Shown here: in pieces, positions 12,218 to 24,299 of the stretch
Numbering within the stretch: the first letter of the stretch is position 1
Layout of the letters: every line of letters begins with the position of its first letter
From: Sphagnum compactum
Lineage: Eukaryota > Bryophyta > Sphagnopsida > Sphagnales
DNA: 64,000 bases
Assembly (NCBI GenBank): GCA_965153455.1
Contig: OZ234499.1
Location: 248,001 to 312,000, forward strand
Direction of reading: 5' to 3'
Made by a program: the position numbers and the translations under genes
Notes under the pieces: model-generated
What the model was told of the DNA's origin: nothing
The model's database searches: none
What the model saw: the letters and a program-made list of their open reading frames with translations, nothing else

Positions 12218-12977
12218 ATGGCAGATAACTGGAAAGGAAATGCATATCCTCCTCCTCCTGTGCAAGGCTACCCACCTCCAGGGTATCCCCCTCCAGGCTA
12301 TAATCAACAAGCTTATGGCTACCCTCCTCCACAAGGCAAGAAGGATCACTTTGAATGAATTATTCACAATCATGAAATGAATTATGACTCCTGGCCTTGC
12401 TAGTGTACGAACTGTACAATTTCTCTTTGTTTGAATCTTTCTACGTTTGATGTCCATGATGTGCAAGAAAAGCAGAATTACATTTTGAGCTTTGAGAAGA
12501 AGTACTTGTGTTCAGTATGTTTGTGTTTTAACATACAAAATTTTGTGCTGTTGATGTAAGATTTTTGGGTTTTGCTTTCGGAGAAATGCAGGTTATGCTC
12601 CTCAGCAGCAGCAGCAGCAGCAAGGAGGCTATTATCAGCAAGGACCAATGGTAATGGGACCTCCTCAGCAACAAGGATACTATGGCCAACAACAAAATCA
12701 ACCGCAGGGGTTTGTTGAGGGATGGTACTTACATTAACCTGTCATCTCTCCTATTTGAATTCTGCAGAGAAAGAAAGAATGCTTCACTCAACAAGTCTGA
12801 GAGACAAACAGAGAAGTAATTGCAATGACCATTCAGGAATTAGCACCTTGATAGTCACATTACTATGGCTGAGCATTCACAATTGATATATAATGGGATG
12901 ATTCAATTGGAATGTGCAGTTTATCGGCACTTTGCTGCTGCTGTATGATTGAGGATTGTTGCATGTTGCTTGGATAA
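12218..12977 (+). CDS. CYSTM-domain protein with proline/glutamine-rich N-terminus, 102 aa, 3 exons
   Basis: A small tail-anchored-type stress protein. Exons by splice consensus and frame are 12218-12335, 12592-12724 and 12920-12977. The first exon encodes MADNWKGNAY followed by PPP/GYPPPG repeats. The second is Gln/Gly/Tyr-rich with a seven-Gln run (six CAG then CAA). The third completes the C-terminal cysteine-rich module EGCLSALCCCCMIEDCC (residues about 82-98), the signature of the CYSTM family, thought to sit in or on membranes and to act in stress tolerance. Intron 1 must use a GC donor (CAAG|GCAAGA), because the intact frame otherwise hits TGA within nine codons and no nearby GT fits. 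Intron 2 (TG|GTACTT to TGCAG|T) splits the first Cys codon; if retained it gives WYLH and a stop, removing the CYSTM module. The specific role is unknown. Confidence 0.88.
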
Positions 12978-14225
12978 TCAATTTTCGCAGCCTTTTTTCT
13001 GAACAGTGATCAAAAGTGCAATTGATCAAACCAATTGATCTCACAGTTCATTACTGATTGAAATATGAAGGACTCACTATCAGCAGGACTCTTTACAGTT
13101 TGTCAAATTTGGCTACTGCATGAATAGGGTGTAAACATGTTGAAAAGCTACAGTAGGACATCATTGTATGCTTGATAATTTGATTTTTGTTTCATGAACC
13201 CCATAACCCTAGCACAGGAATATGTAGAATTCAGAATTCAACCCATTTCAAGTTTCAAAATGACTGGTCTATGTCACAGATTTGCATCAGGAAGAACCAA
13301 TACTTTGTGATTATTATGAACAAAATGAAAACCAAATGTGAAAGAGCTTGCAAGTTCCTAAGAGTCACAACCATACATGATTGCAGTGTGTGATCCAGTT
13401 CTGGGTTTCATTGACATAATTAAAAGTGACAGAGGTTGTTGAAATGCTGAGATTGCACATAACTCTGAGATTCTCTTCACGTTTGAAGCATTTTGGCAAC
13501 ATATATCTTCATCTAAAACCAGACGCTTGAAAAAGGTAGATATAAAATACAGATTGACACTTCCAGAACATGCAAACACTAGTCATTTGTACCTTCTTGC
13601 ATCTGCAATCCCTTCCCTCCTCCCCTCAACTGTACAAAGATGTTGCATCCTGTCTGGAGCATCCTGTCTGTGCTCCAGACATTCTAATGTTTGAACACAC
13701 CTTGGGAGATGGCAATTGAAAGCAGTCCTGACCAACACAACAATGTATATATCTGGGCCACGGTTCTCACCTCACTCCCGCCATCTTTGATAAATCAGTG
13801 GTTGCATGTTCTGGAAGCATCAATCTTCTATACTCATCATCATCATCATCATCATCATATAACATGCATTTGCTTTGAAACTCTGTTCTCTATTTCTGCA
13901 TCTATATCTCTCTGGGTTAGTTGGTGTATGATGATTCAGAATCTGGAAATCCCCTTCTGTTGCACTTTTTAATAAATGACACATTCAGTCTAATTTTTTG
14001 TCAGTACAAATCTGATGATTTGGGACCAGTTTTTGAAGGAATAAAAATTTGTCTCTTTTCATGAGTATTATCATTGGATTGGCACACTCTCCTCTCCTAA
14101 ACACAATCCTATCCTTAGAACTCCCAAAGAGGACGAAGATCACAAATTTTTCATTAATGAACCATTGGAGTAGTAATATCACAAGAAAAAACTCCTCCAC
14201 AACATGACAATGTCTCCAGGTACTC
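12978..14225. other. Region between the CYSTM and MFP1-like genes (converging 3' ends)
   Basis: Probably the 3' UTRs of the two convergent genes plus spacer. It contains an (CAT)8 microsatellite at 13835-13858. No further gene was found. Confidence 0.5.
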
Positions 14226-17200
14226 TCATACATCAGCATTTTGCTTCACTAAATGCTGATCCTCCATAGCTCCAGTTTGGTCCGTGCTGTTGGGTTCTTC
14301 TACTGCTTCTTGCAAAGATTCCAGTGCTGCCTCCATCTCTGCTCGTGCTGCCTGTTCATCCTCTAAGCTCTGCAACGGCCATGAAATTTTGTAAAACAGC
14401 AACTCTCTTTTCCAATTAGCTTGACCACGACAGGTGGAGATGCTAGCTCTCAAACCTACAACACTATTCAGGTAAAACAGAGTCTTTATGTATTGTAGCA
14501 CAAAAAGTAATACATGGTATTTTCTTGACATACCTGTTGAACATCTATGAGATTGGTCCCCCGTTTCTTCTCCCGTTGAAGCAACTGCTTATTCTTTACC
14601 CACACATGCAGATCAAATACAGATTTTTTTCAAGCACAAAAGTAGCATATTGTACTGCCCTTGTCAATTTGACGAAACTGGACTCATCAAAACACTACCA
14701 TTGCATAAGAGAAAATGAAGAAAGTTCCATACTCAATCTCATGGAATGGGTTGTCATTTGGTCAAGGATGTTCAAGTTTGCAGAGTTAGAGAGAAAAACA
14801 TACCTTGCGCAACAAATCTTCCTTCTGTTCTCGCTCTTTGAATGCTAGATCCTCATATTTCTCAACCAACAAAGCTGCCTCTGCTCGAACTTGTGGAATG
14901 GTTTCCACTTGAGTCTCTGCAATCTGCAATGCCTGGCTTGTCTCTGTAAGATTTTTCTTCAACAGAAGAATCTCTTCCTTGGCTTTGGAAACTTCTGCCA
15001 CCAATTCCTTCACTTTGGTATTTGCTTCTTCTCTCTCCTTCTTGAGTTTGGCTGTTGTAGCATGCGATTGACTGGTTGCTGTACGTAGGACCGCTGCAGC
15101 TTCTTTCTCATCTGCACGATGCTTTCGGACTGTGGAAAGTTCTGAATCTAGGGCAACTACTCTCTTTTTGGCATTCTCTAACTCATCTGCCAGGATGATT
15201 GAGTTCTGATTCAATTCTTGGAGCGCATCAAGAGCTTGATCCACACTCCCGCGCAACATCTTCACATTGTTCTTTTCAGCGATGAGTGCTTTTTCGGACA
15301 TTTCTAATTGGTGCCTGGCAGCAGCAATTACCTTCTTTTCATCAACAAGTGCACTATTGGCAGTTGCAGCAGCCATTTTCTCATCATTCAGTTGCTTCTC
15401 TAGAGCTTTGCTTAAATCAACTGCTGCATTGAGTTGCTCACCCAAAGAAGAACTCTCTTGCTTGGAAGCCGCCAGTGATTGCTGTGCCTCAGCCAAAGCC
15501 AATTTGAGTCTGTCTTGATGAACTTTTGAGGCAGATAATTCTTCAGACAAAGATGCAGTCTTACTCCTCATTGTTACCACATTCTGCGACACTTCTCGAA
15601 TCTCTGCAGTAAGTTGCACAACAGTGGCATTTTCCTCTTTCAGTGCTTGATTCACAGCTTGAAGTTCTTCATCCCTTGCTACCAAGGATTTGCTTGCCGT
15701 TGCAAGTTTCTCATTTAGCTGCTCCGTGGTTATAATAAGTTGTTTCTCAAGAGCCTCCTTGCTTGCAGATGTTTCTTCCAGGCTTTGTCGCAATGAGTGA
15801 ACTTCCATTGATGCCCTTTCTAGTGCCAGTGAAGTTTCTGTAAGATTCTTTGCTACACCTTCCTTGTGTACTTGCTCTTCTCTGATTTGCTGGTTCAGAG
15901 AGGTGATCACTTCATTAAGGCCGGCTTTATCTTGAAGGACTTGTTCCTTCTCTCCATTTGCAGCTGCAATTTTCTTGTTCAACTTATCAATAGTTCCCTG
16001 CAACCTTGTCACTTGTTCTCCAAGAGCAATATGCTCCTGCTCCAACAGCTGCCCTTTTTGCTCTAGCACTGATAGTCTTTCCCTTGTGGCATCAAGCTGT
16101 GACAAGAGCTTGACTTTGGCTTTGTCCTCCTCTCTAATCCTTCCATGCAAGCCAGAAATCTCTGCTTCTCTCTCCTTGAGTTCTGAACTATGACCTCGGA
16201 GTTTTTCCTCTAATGCTTCTCTCTGGACTTTCCCCTCCCCGAATCTCTTTTCAAGGGAATTGTAACTCAACTCTGCATCATGCAATGCTGCCTGCAATCT
16301 CTCAATCTTCTCTTGCAGCTGTTTGATAGAGGTCCTCTCATTCTCAAGCCAGCTTTTGAGCTCCTTGACCGAAGCTTTGGTGGAAGCAAGCTCCTTGGAC
16401 AGCATTGTGCGCTCTTGCAGGGCATTGTCCAATTGCTTTAAGGTCTGCTCCTTCTCTGTGTCAGCAACAGGCAAGTCCTCTCAACAACTCGTAAAGAGCA
16501 CAATTACAGTTCTTCTTACTGAGTGATGAGGGCACATGGATGTTCACATTGCATATGGATTTGGACAGCAAAGGAAGGTACATACCTGCCAGTAAGGTGC
16601 CTTCCAGCTGATCTCTCTGAGCCACCATCACATCTTGTGTTTCTTTCAATTTCGCTTTCACCTGAATCAGGGGAGGCAGCATGGAAGTGCAAAATCTCAG
16701 CATAAAAAATTTCTTTGCAACAGAATTCCAAGTTTGCACACAGGTTGAAGAAAATGCAGAGGAAGCTCAGGAGGTTTTACATCTTTCAAAGCAGAGTCAG
16801 AGGATTTTTTGGCTTCCCGCTCACGCAAGAGAAGGATTCCAAGCATGGCGCCTCCAACACCTCCCACCGAATTCAGTGCTTTTGCAACATCATATTCTCC
16901 TGCTTCAACCTGGATCTTTTCACCCATGCAAAAAGCATATCACCAGCATCACAAAACCTCCAATTCTCAAACCTTCAACCTCAAAAAGGGTGTGAGGGGC
17001 TCAGTTCCAGATTGCAAAGAAAATGTCCAAAGAAGATGAGCGCTCACACAGACTGTTGTAAAACAGACAGTAATTGCAGCAAGGTCGCTCTACCTGTGAT
17101 TGTTGTCTAGGTTGCTGTGAGTTACTCTGCTTTGCAATGTCCTGTTGAAGGACAGTATCTTCTCCACCCACATCAGCCAGAGGTTTGGAGAGAATTGAGG

Positions 17201-17856
17201 AAGGCTTCTTCACAGTTTCTGTTTCTGGAGGAGGTGGAGGTGAGGGGAGAGAGGATGCCTGTGGAGGCAATTCCACAACTGCTGGTGGTGATGGTATTTC
17301 ACGTCGAGGAGCATCCTGCATTACAACGGGTGGTGACTTCTTGCGACGCTCCTCTATCCTCTGTAGCATCTCTATCCTCATCAGCTCCGACTCTGCAAAG
17401 ATTGCAAAAGAGACCTCTGTATCAGTATTGTACCAGAGAACATACAGCGAGAGACAGTTGTGTGTGTGTGAGAGAGAGAGACAGAGAGAGAGAGAGACAG
17501 AGATTTGCACCAGTTGGTTCAGCCCTGGAGGACAATGAAGCAGCTGCAAAGGCTTGTGTTGACAAGGCTATGAGCGTCACTATGGCTCTTCTTGTCATCA
17601 CTCCTGTTTTGGTGCTTTCTTCCGACTGCGCATTCGATTTCTTCAGATGTGCAGACGCTGTCGCTGACCCTCCTCTGGAAGCTCGCATAGGAGGTATGCC
17701 TCTATATCGGTGCTCCATGTGTTGCAACAACACCCTTTTCCTGGTGAGAAATGGAGAACTGTTGTTGTTGCTGCTGACATCTAGGAAACTGAAGCGTGCG
17801 GAGGAGGAAGAGCATGGTTGCAGACATAGCCGGAAGAAACTCATCCCGGATGCCAT
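14226..17856 (-). CDS. MFP1: MFP1-like thylakoid coiled-coil protein (MAR-binding filament-like protein 1), about 901 aa, 7 exons
   Basis: Exons on the minus strand are 17856-17511, 17392-17094, 16909-16781, 16661-16586, 16455-14804, 14593-14534 and 14369-14226. All junctions have GT/AG and the sum is 902 codons including the stop. The N-terminus is Ser/Arg-rich like a plastid transit peptide. It is followed by RRAIVTLIALSTQAFAAA (residues about 89-106), a twin-Arg plus hydrophobic plus AFA-A segment typical of thylakoid transfer signals. Exon 2 is Pro-rich. Residues about 226-243 (ALNSVGGVGGAMLGILLL) form a membrane-type segment. The remaining roughly 650 residues are heptad-rich coiled coil, including ELNQNSIILADELENAKK. 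This order matches plant MFP1, a thylakoid protein that binds plastid nucleoid DNA and helps place starch granule initiation. The 5' end of exon 3 could lie 6 bp upstream (16915), adding Ile-Gln. Start: the ATG at 17856; the longer frame begins at TTG. Confidence 0.87.
17460..17502. repeat. TG/GA microsatellite in MFP1-like intron 1
   Basis: (TG)n then (AG)n with CAG interruptions, beginning about 5 bp beyond the exon 1 donor. On the transcribed strand it is a long CU run right after the 5' splice site. Confidence 0.85.
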
Positions 17857-17939
17857 AGTCCGCAATTTGGATCCTGGTCCAGACTGTGAAGCACTCTGAA
17901 AAACTTGAATAAATCCCGAAGAATCAATCTATTGAGAGC

Positions 17940-17972
<33 letters not shown>

Positions 17973-19437
17973 GCACACGCACACGCACACACGAGTCCAC
18001 TCAAGCAAGGGGAATTGCAACTATCCAAACAAACAGCAAAGAGTTTGCCTACAAAAAACAAAAAAGAATTCTTTGCTTCCTGAAATCAGCTTCCCGATTT
18101 GTCTTTAGGGAATTACACAATCTCGCGCAAAAGATCGCAAGAGATTCGGCGTCATCATTCTGTGTCATCCAAGCGGCTACAACAAACTTAGTTGATAAGA
18201 TAGCTACAGTGCAAGAAACTGGGATCCCATTTTTTATGTTAACCGTTGAAAAGTTTATGTCGCTGATTTCCGGGAAAAAAAAAAGTTGGGAACATCGGGA
18301 AGAAATCGCAGGGGAATTTGGGCAGAAAACGCAGTTTACGAGAATTCGTTTTCTTCCCCATTCGTTCGTACTCATCGATTGCTTCGCTTTCGCGGTTGGC
18401 CGATTACTGGTCTACCGCTCTCTTGCGTACCTCATCTTGCTCATATGGGCTTTACTCTCGGCATTCGAAAGACGGTGCCTTTGAGCAAGTTTTTTCCGAC
18501 ACAAATCCTCGTATTCCATTCCTCGGACTGCGTTCTGTCATCCCCTTCCAAGCACGGATCGAGAACCAGCACACCTGAATAAATCAGCGAAATTCTTTAT
18601 GAATCCATGATCCATCGCTGTGGGTTCTCGTTTAGAGCTTTAGATTCATCACTCTGGAATCGCGGTTTTTTCCAGGGCTTGTTCTTGCATTATTTTTGAT
18701 AGGTATCTTCCGAGTTTCTCACAAATTCAGAAGTCTCTGCAGATGGAAGTGTTGGTTGATCGATATTGCTTGAAATCTTCCCTCACCTACAGCACCTCAA
18801 ATATTCTTGGCCATGAAAAGGATTTCTTGCTGCTCACAAACCAAGCACAAGTTTGTTGCAACAATCAAGGAAACCTCGAAAGCCGCAAATTGATGCAGTA
18901 CCTCCTTGGATGTTGGAGCCCTGTGTAGCGTTCAGGGTTTAAGGCTGCCTCCTTTTCTTCCTTCACGTTTTTGAGAAAGACGAGATTCTTTTTGCCAGAA
19001 GAAGATTGTAGCGTCTGAATTTGTTGTTGAAGGGGTGTGTGTGTTCTTGTTCCTCAACAAGCGGGCGGTGTACAGCCGGCGTCTGTCTCGAGATTTGTTG
19101 CATCCACCAGCGGATCAACAACATCTGGCGAGGTATCGGTCAATTCCGCTCATTGTTGCTTGCTTCACCTGTCTTTTCCCGTCTCCTGCTTTTGTGTTAC
19201 ACGCTGCCGTGTGGGAGGAGGTAGGTTTTCTCACAAAACATTTACCTTCTCTGAGAGATAGAGAGAGAAAGGGTTTGATCTGGTTTTGCGGCAGCGATCT
19301 TTCGTCATCCTGTTGTCCCACGTTCATTTGTCGTCTTTTTGACTGTCGAGTTTGGTTTGAAGCTTGCTAAAGAGGGAGTTGAGCAGACAACACAAACTGT
19401 TCCTCCGCATTGATTGGCATCATCCGCTCCTCAACGA
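17857..19437. promoter_or_regulatory. Divergent intergenic region shared by the MFP1-like and PGRL1-like genes
   Basis: The 1581 bp separating the two divergent start codons must hold both leaders and promoters. It contains a (TC)n(AC)n microsatellite at about 17941-17992. The 18100-19400 portion is less AT-rich than the flanking intergenic DNA. Open frames here (such as 18743-18928) show no known domain and are probably leader or chance. Individual promoter boxes cannot be assigned with confidence. Confidence 0.55.
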
Positions 19438-22400
19438 ATGAGTTGTCGTGGTGCGGGAGCTGCAGCAACGATGGCGCTTGAGTCGCAGCTGTTGTGTGCG
19501 CCCTCGACTTCTACCGACGTCGGTTGCTGTCTGCCAGGATGTGGGATGGCAAGGGGAGAGAAAGGACGACTCGTTTGGGGTTGTAACGTTCCTCCTCCTC
19601 GGCCTCGTCCTCCTTACGCTTCCTTTGTTATGCTGCGGACGACGACGACAATCCGTGACATTTGTCGGAAACCGAAACCTGGTGACTGCACGCGATGGAA
19701 AGAAGGGGAATCTGGATGGAGTTTCCTGGGTGTGGAGCTCCATGATGATGAGGAGGAGGAGTCAATGTTTGCGAGTTTTTCCTCTTGTCGTTTGTCGCGG
19801 AAGCCGCAAGTTGCCGCGATCAGCACGTCGGAAGCGTTTGGGCAAAGAGGAGAATTAGGGTTAAGGAGACGTATAGGTTGGCAGGGCAGGGCTAAGGAGC
19901 GCGACGGAAGATGGGAAAGAACGATGGCAGCTGGTTGCTGGGCAGGCAACCGTGTTTGCAGTGAAGGCTTATCTTGTATCTTTGTCGGTCCAATTGAGAC
20001 TGCAGAGAAAGCACGCCTTGAAGCTCTCTACGAACAGGTGATGACTCCTCTGAAGAAGATGATTTTTCAACAAAAATATAAGGGAGTTCTCAGGGGTTGT
20101 TTTCTGGAAATTTTGTTCAAACAAAGTTCTCTGCAAAATTCCATATGTTCTGGCAGATTTCAACAGAAAACAAAGTCTTCCCTATTTTCAGACCTTCACA
20201 CTCGTGCAGTTTCTATGAAGGAAGAATTATTACATGTAATTATTGCCACATGGTGCAGGCTTTGTCATGGTTCATGTTGTGATTCTCTAAGGGTTTCTTC
20301 ACTTTGCTTACAATATTATTGTTGGATTTCCAGTTTTCGGGTATAACACACAATCCCTTGCTTTGGCTGTATCTTTGCCTGTGCTCTTTAAGAGATGGAC
20401 ATTATAAGTTTGTTTCTGTTTGGACATGCTAAGTTTGTTTGTGTTTTATTGCAGGCACGAGATTCATACTACAATGGCCGACCTCTTATTGGTGATGCCA
20501 TGTTTGATGAAGTAGAGGTGAGGACCTCAAACCTCTTGTTCTGGCAACATGACTTTCTTCATCTCAAGACCTTGAGAGAAAATAAATGGAATAATTGGGT
20601 GAGTTTTAAGAGGGCAATCCAAAACTATTGCCTGAATGGACATTTACACAATGATTTACATTTGGTAATATTTGCATGTTTGTGACCTTGTTACCATAGA
20701 AGCCACGCAGGTGAGAGAGTGACAGGGAGGAAAGAGAGTGCTCATGTGGCTTTTTTTACTTGCAGAATATATAGGGATTATTCAGTTGTACGGTGTGAGC
20801 AGGCTAGGTTGCGGTGGCATGGATCAAAACTGGTCCTGAAGTACCCACGCTGCAGCTTGAAGCGTTTCTCAGCTTATGCTGATGCTGAGGTTAGCTACCC
20901 TTGCTTTTTCCCTTAAAACTTGTTCTCTTGAGTTTTGCAAAATGCTCATGAAATACATGAGTTTACTGTTCTGGAATGAAGGCAAGATAGTAATGAGTCT
21001 GGATGTATGCAACAGGTTGACCCCTCGCAAATGTGGGCACTTGCAAGTGTGTGGAGTTTGTTGCTTGCTCTAGGATTGGGAGTGGCAGCTGGACCACCTA
21101 TGTGCACAATCAGCAAGGTGTGTCAGGATGTAGTGCAGGTGCAGGTGCATTCACACAAGGCCATGCTCATGTCAGAGGCAATGACAGTAGCCAATGGATT
21201 TCTTGGAGTTGGATTGGGTCTCCTTATTGGCATTCCTATTGCTGTGGCTGCTGGTATGTTCTTATTCCAAACTTTGGGAAGGCAGGGTTGATGGGTGTCT
21301 GTCACATCAAAATTCATGATTCTGGCAATGTGGTTTCCCCAGGATAGTCCCCTCATGACTTCCATTTGTATGCATGTCATGTTTGCCATTTTATCATCTC
21401 CCATTTTGTAAAGTGATATATTTCAGAACAGATATCCAAGTTTTCATTCTTTCCTGTGACAACCCTATGATGGTGATTTTCTCGAAGCTTTGGGTTTTGA
21501 CTGTTAGGAAAACAACTGCAAGATCTTTGGAGAGGGGATTTGATAGCACTGAAGGGCTGCTGTCCTAACTGTGGTGAAGAAGTAAGGACTCCTACTTTCT
21601 CTGTTGCCCTGATTCAGATGATTTGATCAAGCCTTGCTTGATCAAATAGAGAGCTCAGGCAAACTCTGCAGTCAGTTTGTGATGATGACCAGAAAAAGTA
21701 ATTTAATGGACCCAGGATATTTGCAGCTTTTAGGTTTGGTTTTATCTTGAATGTTTAATGTTGTTGCAAGATGCTCTGTTTAATGCACCAAAACAAGCTT
21801 TGCAATTGGTGTCAAAGCAATGCAAATACATGTGAACTTCCATGTCCCTGGGAAAAGTCTGCACTCTAGGGTTTATTGAAGACACTGCACATGAGATAAT
21901 ATCATATCAGTCCCAAATCTGTGTAGGAATGAGTGATGAGAAAGTCTGTATCTTAGATATCACAGAAGCACAGAAAAGTGTCATTTGGTTTGTGAACGTG
22001 GTTGAAGGGCATTCATACTTTGCTGGCTTTTGTGGCAGGTGTATGCTTTTGTAAAAGCAGATGAGTCTGTGCAGCTAAGGCATAAAACAGAGTGTCATGT
22101 TTGTGAACACCCTCTTGTGTTTCAAGCAAACGTTGAGGTTAGTTCCTGCTGCCATAACATATATAAGGGTGCTGTCAAGGATGAGCAGCGTCATTGACAG
22201 CACTCTTATATCCAGGATTTCTTGTTAGTTTTGTTTGGCTATTGATGATGGAAAAGTTGATATTGCTGAAAATCCTTTTGTTGAGTCTTTGAGAAGGTCC
22301 TAAGGTTTAACTAAGTCCCAAACAATGTACAGCAATGAATTGGCTGGGAAAAGTTGAAAAGGTCAAATTTCCAAGTTTTCAAAGCCTCCTCCATGCATCT

Positions 22401-22686
22401 CTGCATAGATCAATGTGGAAAATGATATCACCCAATTTGCCATCTGAAATTTATTTTTGTGATGCTTCAGAAATGGGGCTTTGGTTAAGAGTTTGTATCA
22501 TTGGCTATCATCTCATTTGTGCAAGTTGCCCACCTCACCACAACACCTACATATCTGATTATGTTTTATTGTACTCTCCCATATTTGCAGCGATCTCCCT
22601 CACCAGTTGGGCAACTATGGGCATACGGTCGTGTCTACTTGCTGACCCGTTCAAAAGACCTGGCACCAAACACAAAAAAATCATGA
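19438..22686 (+). CDS. PGRL1: PGRL1-family thylakoid protein (PGR5-like), 418 aa, 7 exons
   Basis: Exons are 19438-20037, 20455-20517, 20803-20889, 21016-21253, 21508-21581, 22039-22137 and 22591-22686, all GT/AG, totalling 419 codons with the stop. PGRL1 partners PGR5 in antimycin-sensitive cyclic electron flow around photosystem I. Family landmarks in order are GPIETAEKARLEALYEQ (ends residue 200), SYYNGRPLIGDAMFDEVE, LRWHGSKLVLKYPRCSL (Cys238), two membrane segments (about 256-276 and 308-329), ALKGCCPNCGEE (Cys347, 348, 351), KTECHVCEHPL (Cys373, 376) and LWAYGRVYLLTR near the end. The two CxxC pairs fit the redox/iron-binding cysteines of the family. Start: the ATG at 19438 is the first in frame after TGA at 19411. 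The pre-GPIE region is long (about 183 residues), partly transit peptide. A PGRL2-type paralogue is possible, though the CxxC pairs favour PGRL1. Confidence 0.88.
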
Positions 22687-23930
22687 CAAGGGAGGCTCAT
22701 TGTGAAATGCAACACTGGATTTTAGAATTTTCTAGCAAGTGTTTGTTTAGTGGGAATTATGGTGTTCTTTTCAATTGTAAATTATGACGCCACCACTTTC
22801 TGATTACCTGTCTATGTAATGAAACTTCTTTTCCATTTTCATTCAATGTTACAACATGCCATGTGCTATGGCTCATATTGTGAAGATTCACACTCCAAAC
22901 ATGGAAGGTGTCTCAAACTTGGGCTTAGGATTATGATCAGGTTTGAGAAAGATTTTCTTTAAGAAGTACTCTCACCAAAGATGGGTTCAGGATATGTTTG
23001 CAGTGAACGGTGGAATATATGGCTAGGTGTACTCATTTGCAAGCTTGCCCTCTGATAAGAGAGCAGTGGCACAAACATACACACGATGGGCAATTGCAGC
23101 TTGCCACTGTGTGTCGTTCTTTCTGACCCACACAGGTATGCATTTGCTTTTGTGTTTGCACCTGGAATCAGAGGGTGCGTGTCTTGGAATTGAAAATAAA
23201 GTTCCTTTGCTCCTCCTTAAGAATTGAATATGGCATGGCTTTGGCTTGCATCAATAGCAGGAAGTTCGGATAGTGAAAATCTTAACAAGAGAAATCTGTC
23301 TAGGGTTTAGGGGTTTTTATCTGACACTCCTTCAAATTGACTTGAAATATGCAATGGTAACGAATGATCTTACACTTTGGGTCCATAGCCTTTCACCAAG
23401 TTTATGTAAATTTTGACATAGTAAGATTTGAAATTGAACATTACAAATTTTAAAGAACAATCACAAAAGGCCTTTATGAGAAAACTCACAAAAGGAAAAG
23501 ACAAAAATTATAGTTGTGGTTCATTTTTTTGTACAAAAGACCAGATCAAACTGAAGTCCAAATGTGGCACATGGTAATGACACATGAACATTACAATCTA
23601 TTACAATGTATTTTAGTACGTTATAAAAGCTTTTGTCTCATCTTTTCCTTCGATCTTTATATCTTACAATTTCCATAAGTACAACCGTCCCATTATTAAC
23701 ATCCTATCTACACCAAAACAATTGCATGTGATTACAAAAGACAAAGGCAAACATTGCAAATCAAGTCAAAATTTAACCACTATTTTGTACATTGTAGTTG
23801 CTATATTAGGGTTCTGCATCAATGCCAACACTAAGTCTAGGAAGATACACAAGATATAGAGAAATATCTAACTTCATGTAAAATTTGCAACATATTAGAG
23901 TATCCGTGAAAAGACAGCACCAGTACCCTG
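22687..23930. other. PGRL1-like 3' region and spacer
   Basis: The first few hundred bases are probably 3' UTR. Beyond about 23250 it becomes AT-rich with no gene. Nothing further is recognised. Confidence 0.45.
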
Positions 23931-23995
23931 AGTTTGGTCATACACAGGGTGAGATTCGAAGAAAACCTGCAAAAAAGTACATTAGCATTCAACAG

Positions 23996-24280
23996 GGGTG
24001 AAACTGAGAAAACCATCAATTTTGATGGTTCCTGAGTTTCACCCTGTCTTTCTTTTTTCCTGAGCGCCTCCACTGCTGCTACATAGATTTGCACTGCTCC
24101 TACCTGTACAGCTACTATAATTCCTCTCGAACCTTGTACATTAAACGCTGAGATTCAGCATTTCGTACTAAGTTTCAGCATTTTATACTGAGATTTAATA
24201 AAATTTCCTTACTTTGCGGATACCACTAAAAGAGGGGGAAGGGGGTGAAAGGAGACCCAAAGAGAGGGTCAATTTGCGGA
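23996..24280 (+). repeat. Dispersed repeat family A, copy 2, with a strong 5' hairpin
   Basis: Shares the TTTCCTGAGCGCCTCCACTG block, the CTGTACAGCTACTATAATT block, and a 3' part with GAGATTTAATAAAAT, CCTTACTTTGCGGATACCAC and AGGGGGAAGGGGGTGAAA with 52030-52280. Its left edge forms an almost perfect inverted repeat: GGGTGAAACTGAGAAAACC pairs with GGTTCCTGAGTTTCACCC around a TCAATTTTGA loop (23996-24045). There is no coding potential. Confidence 0.75.
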
Positions 24281-24299
24281 TATCTCTATTATGTAAGAT

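Noticed and set aside
12147-12380. 77-codon frame covering the CYSTM exon 1 region
   Set aside because: Out of frame with the proline-rich exon and it runs into the intron.
17117-17899. 260-codon plus-strand frame
   Set aside because: Antisense shadow of MFP1-like exons 1 and 2 and the intervening intron; no domain, and the minus-strand gene has a complete exon structure.
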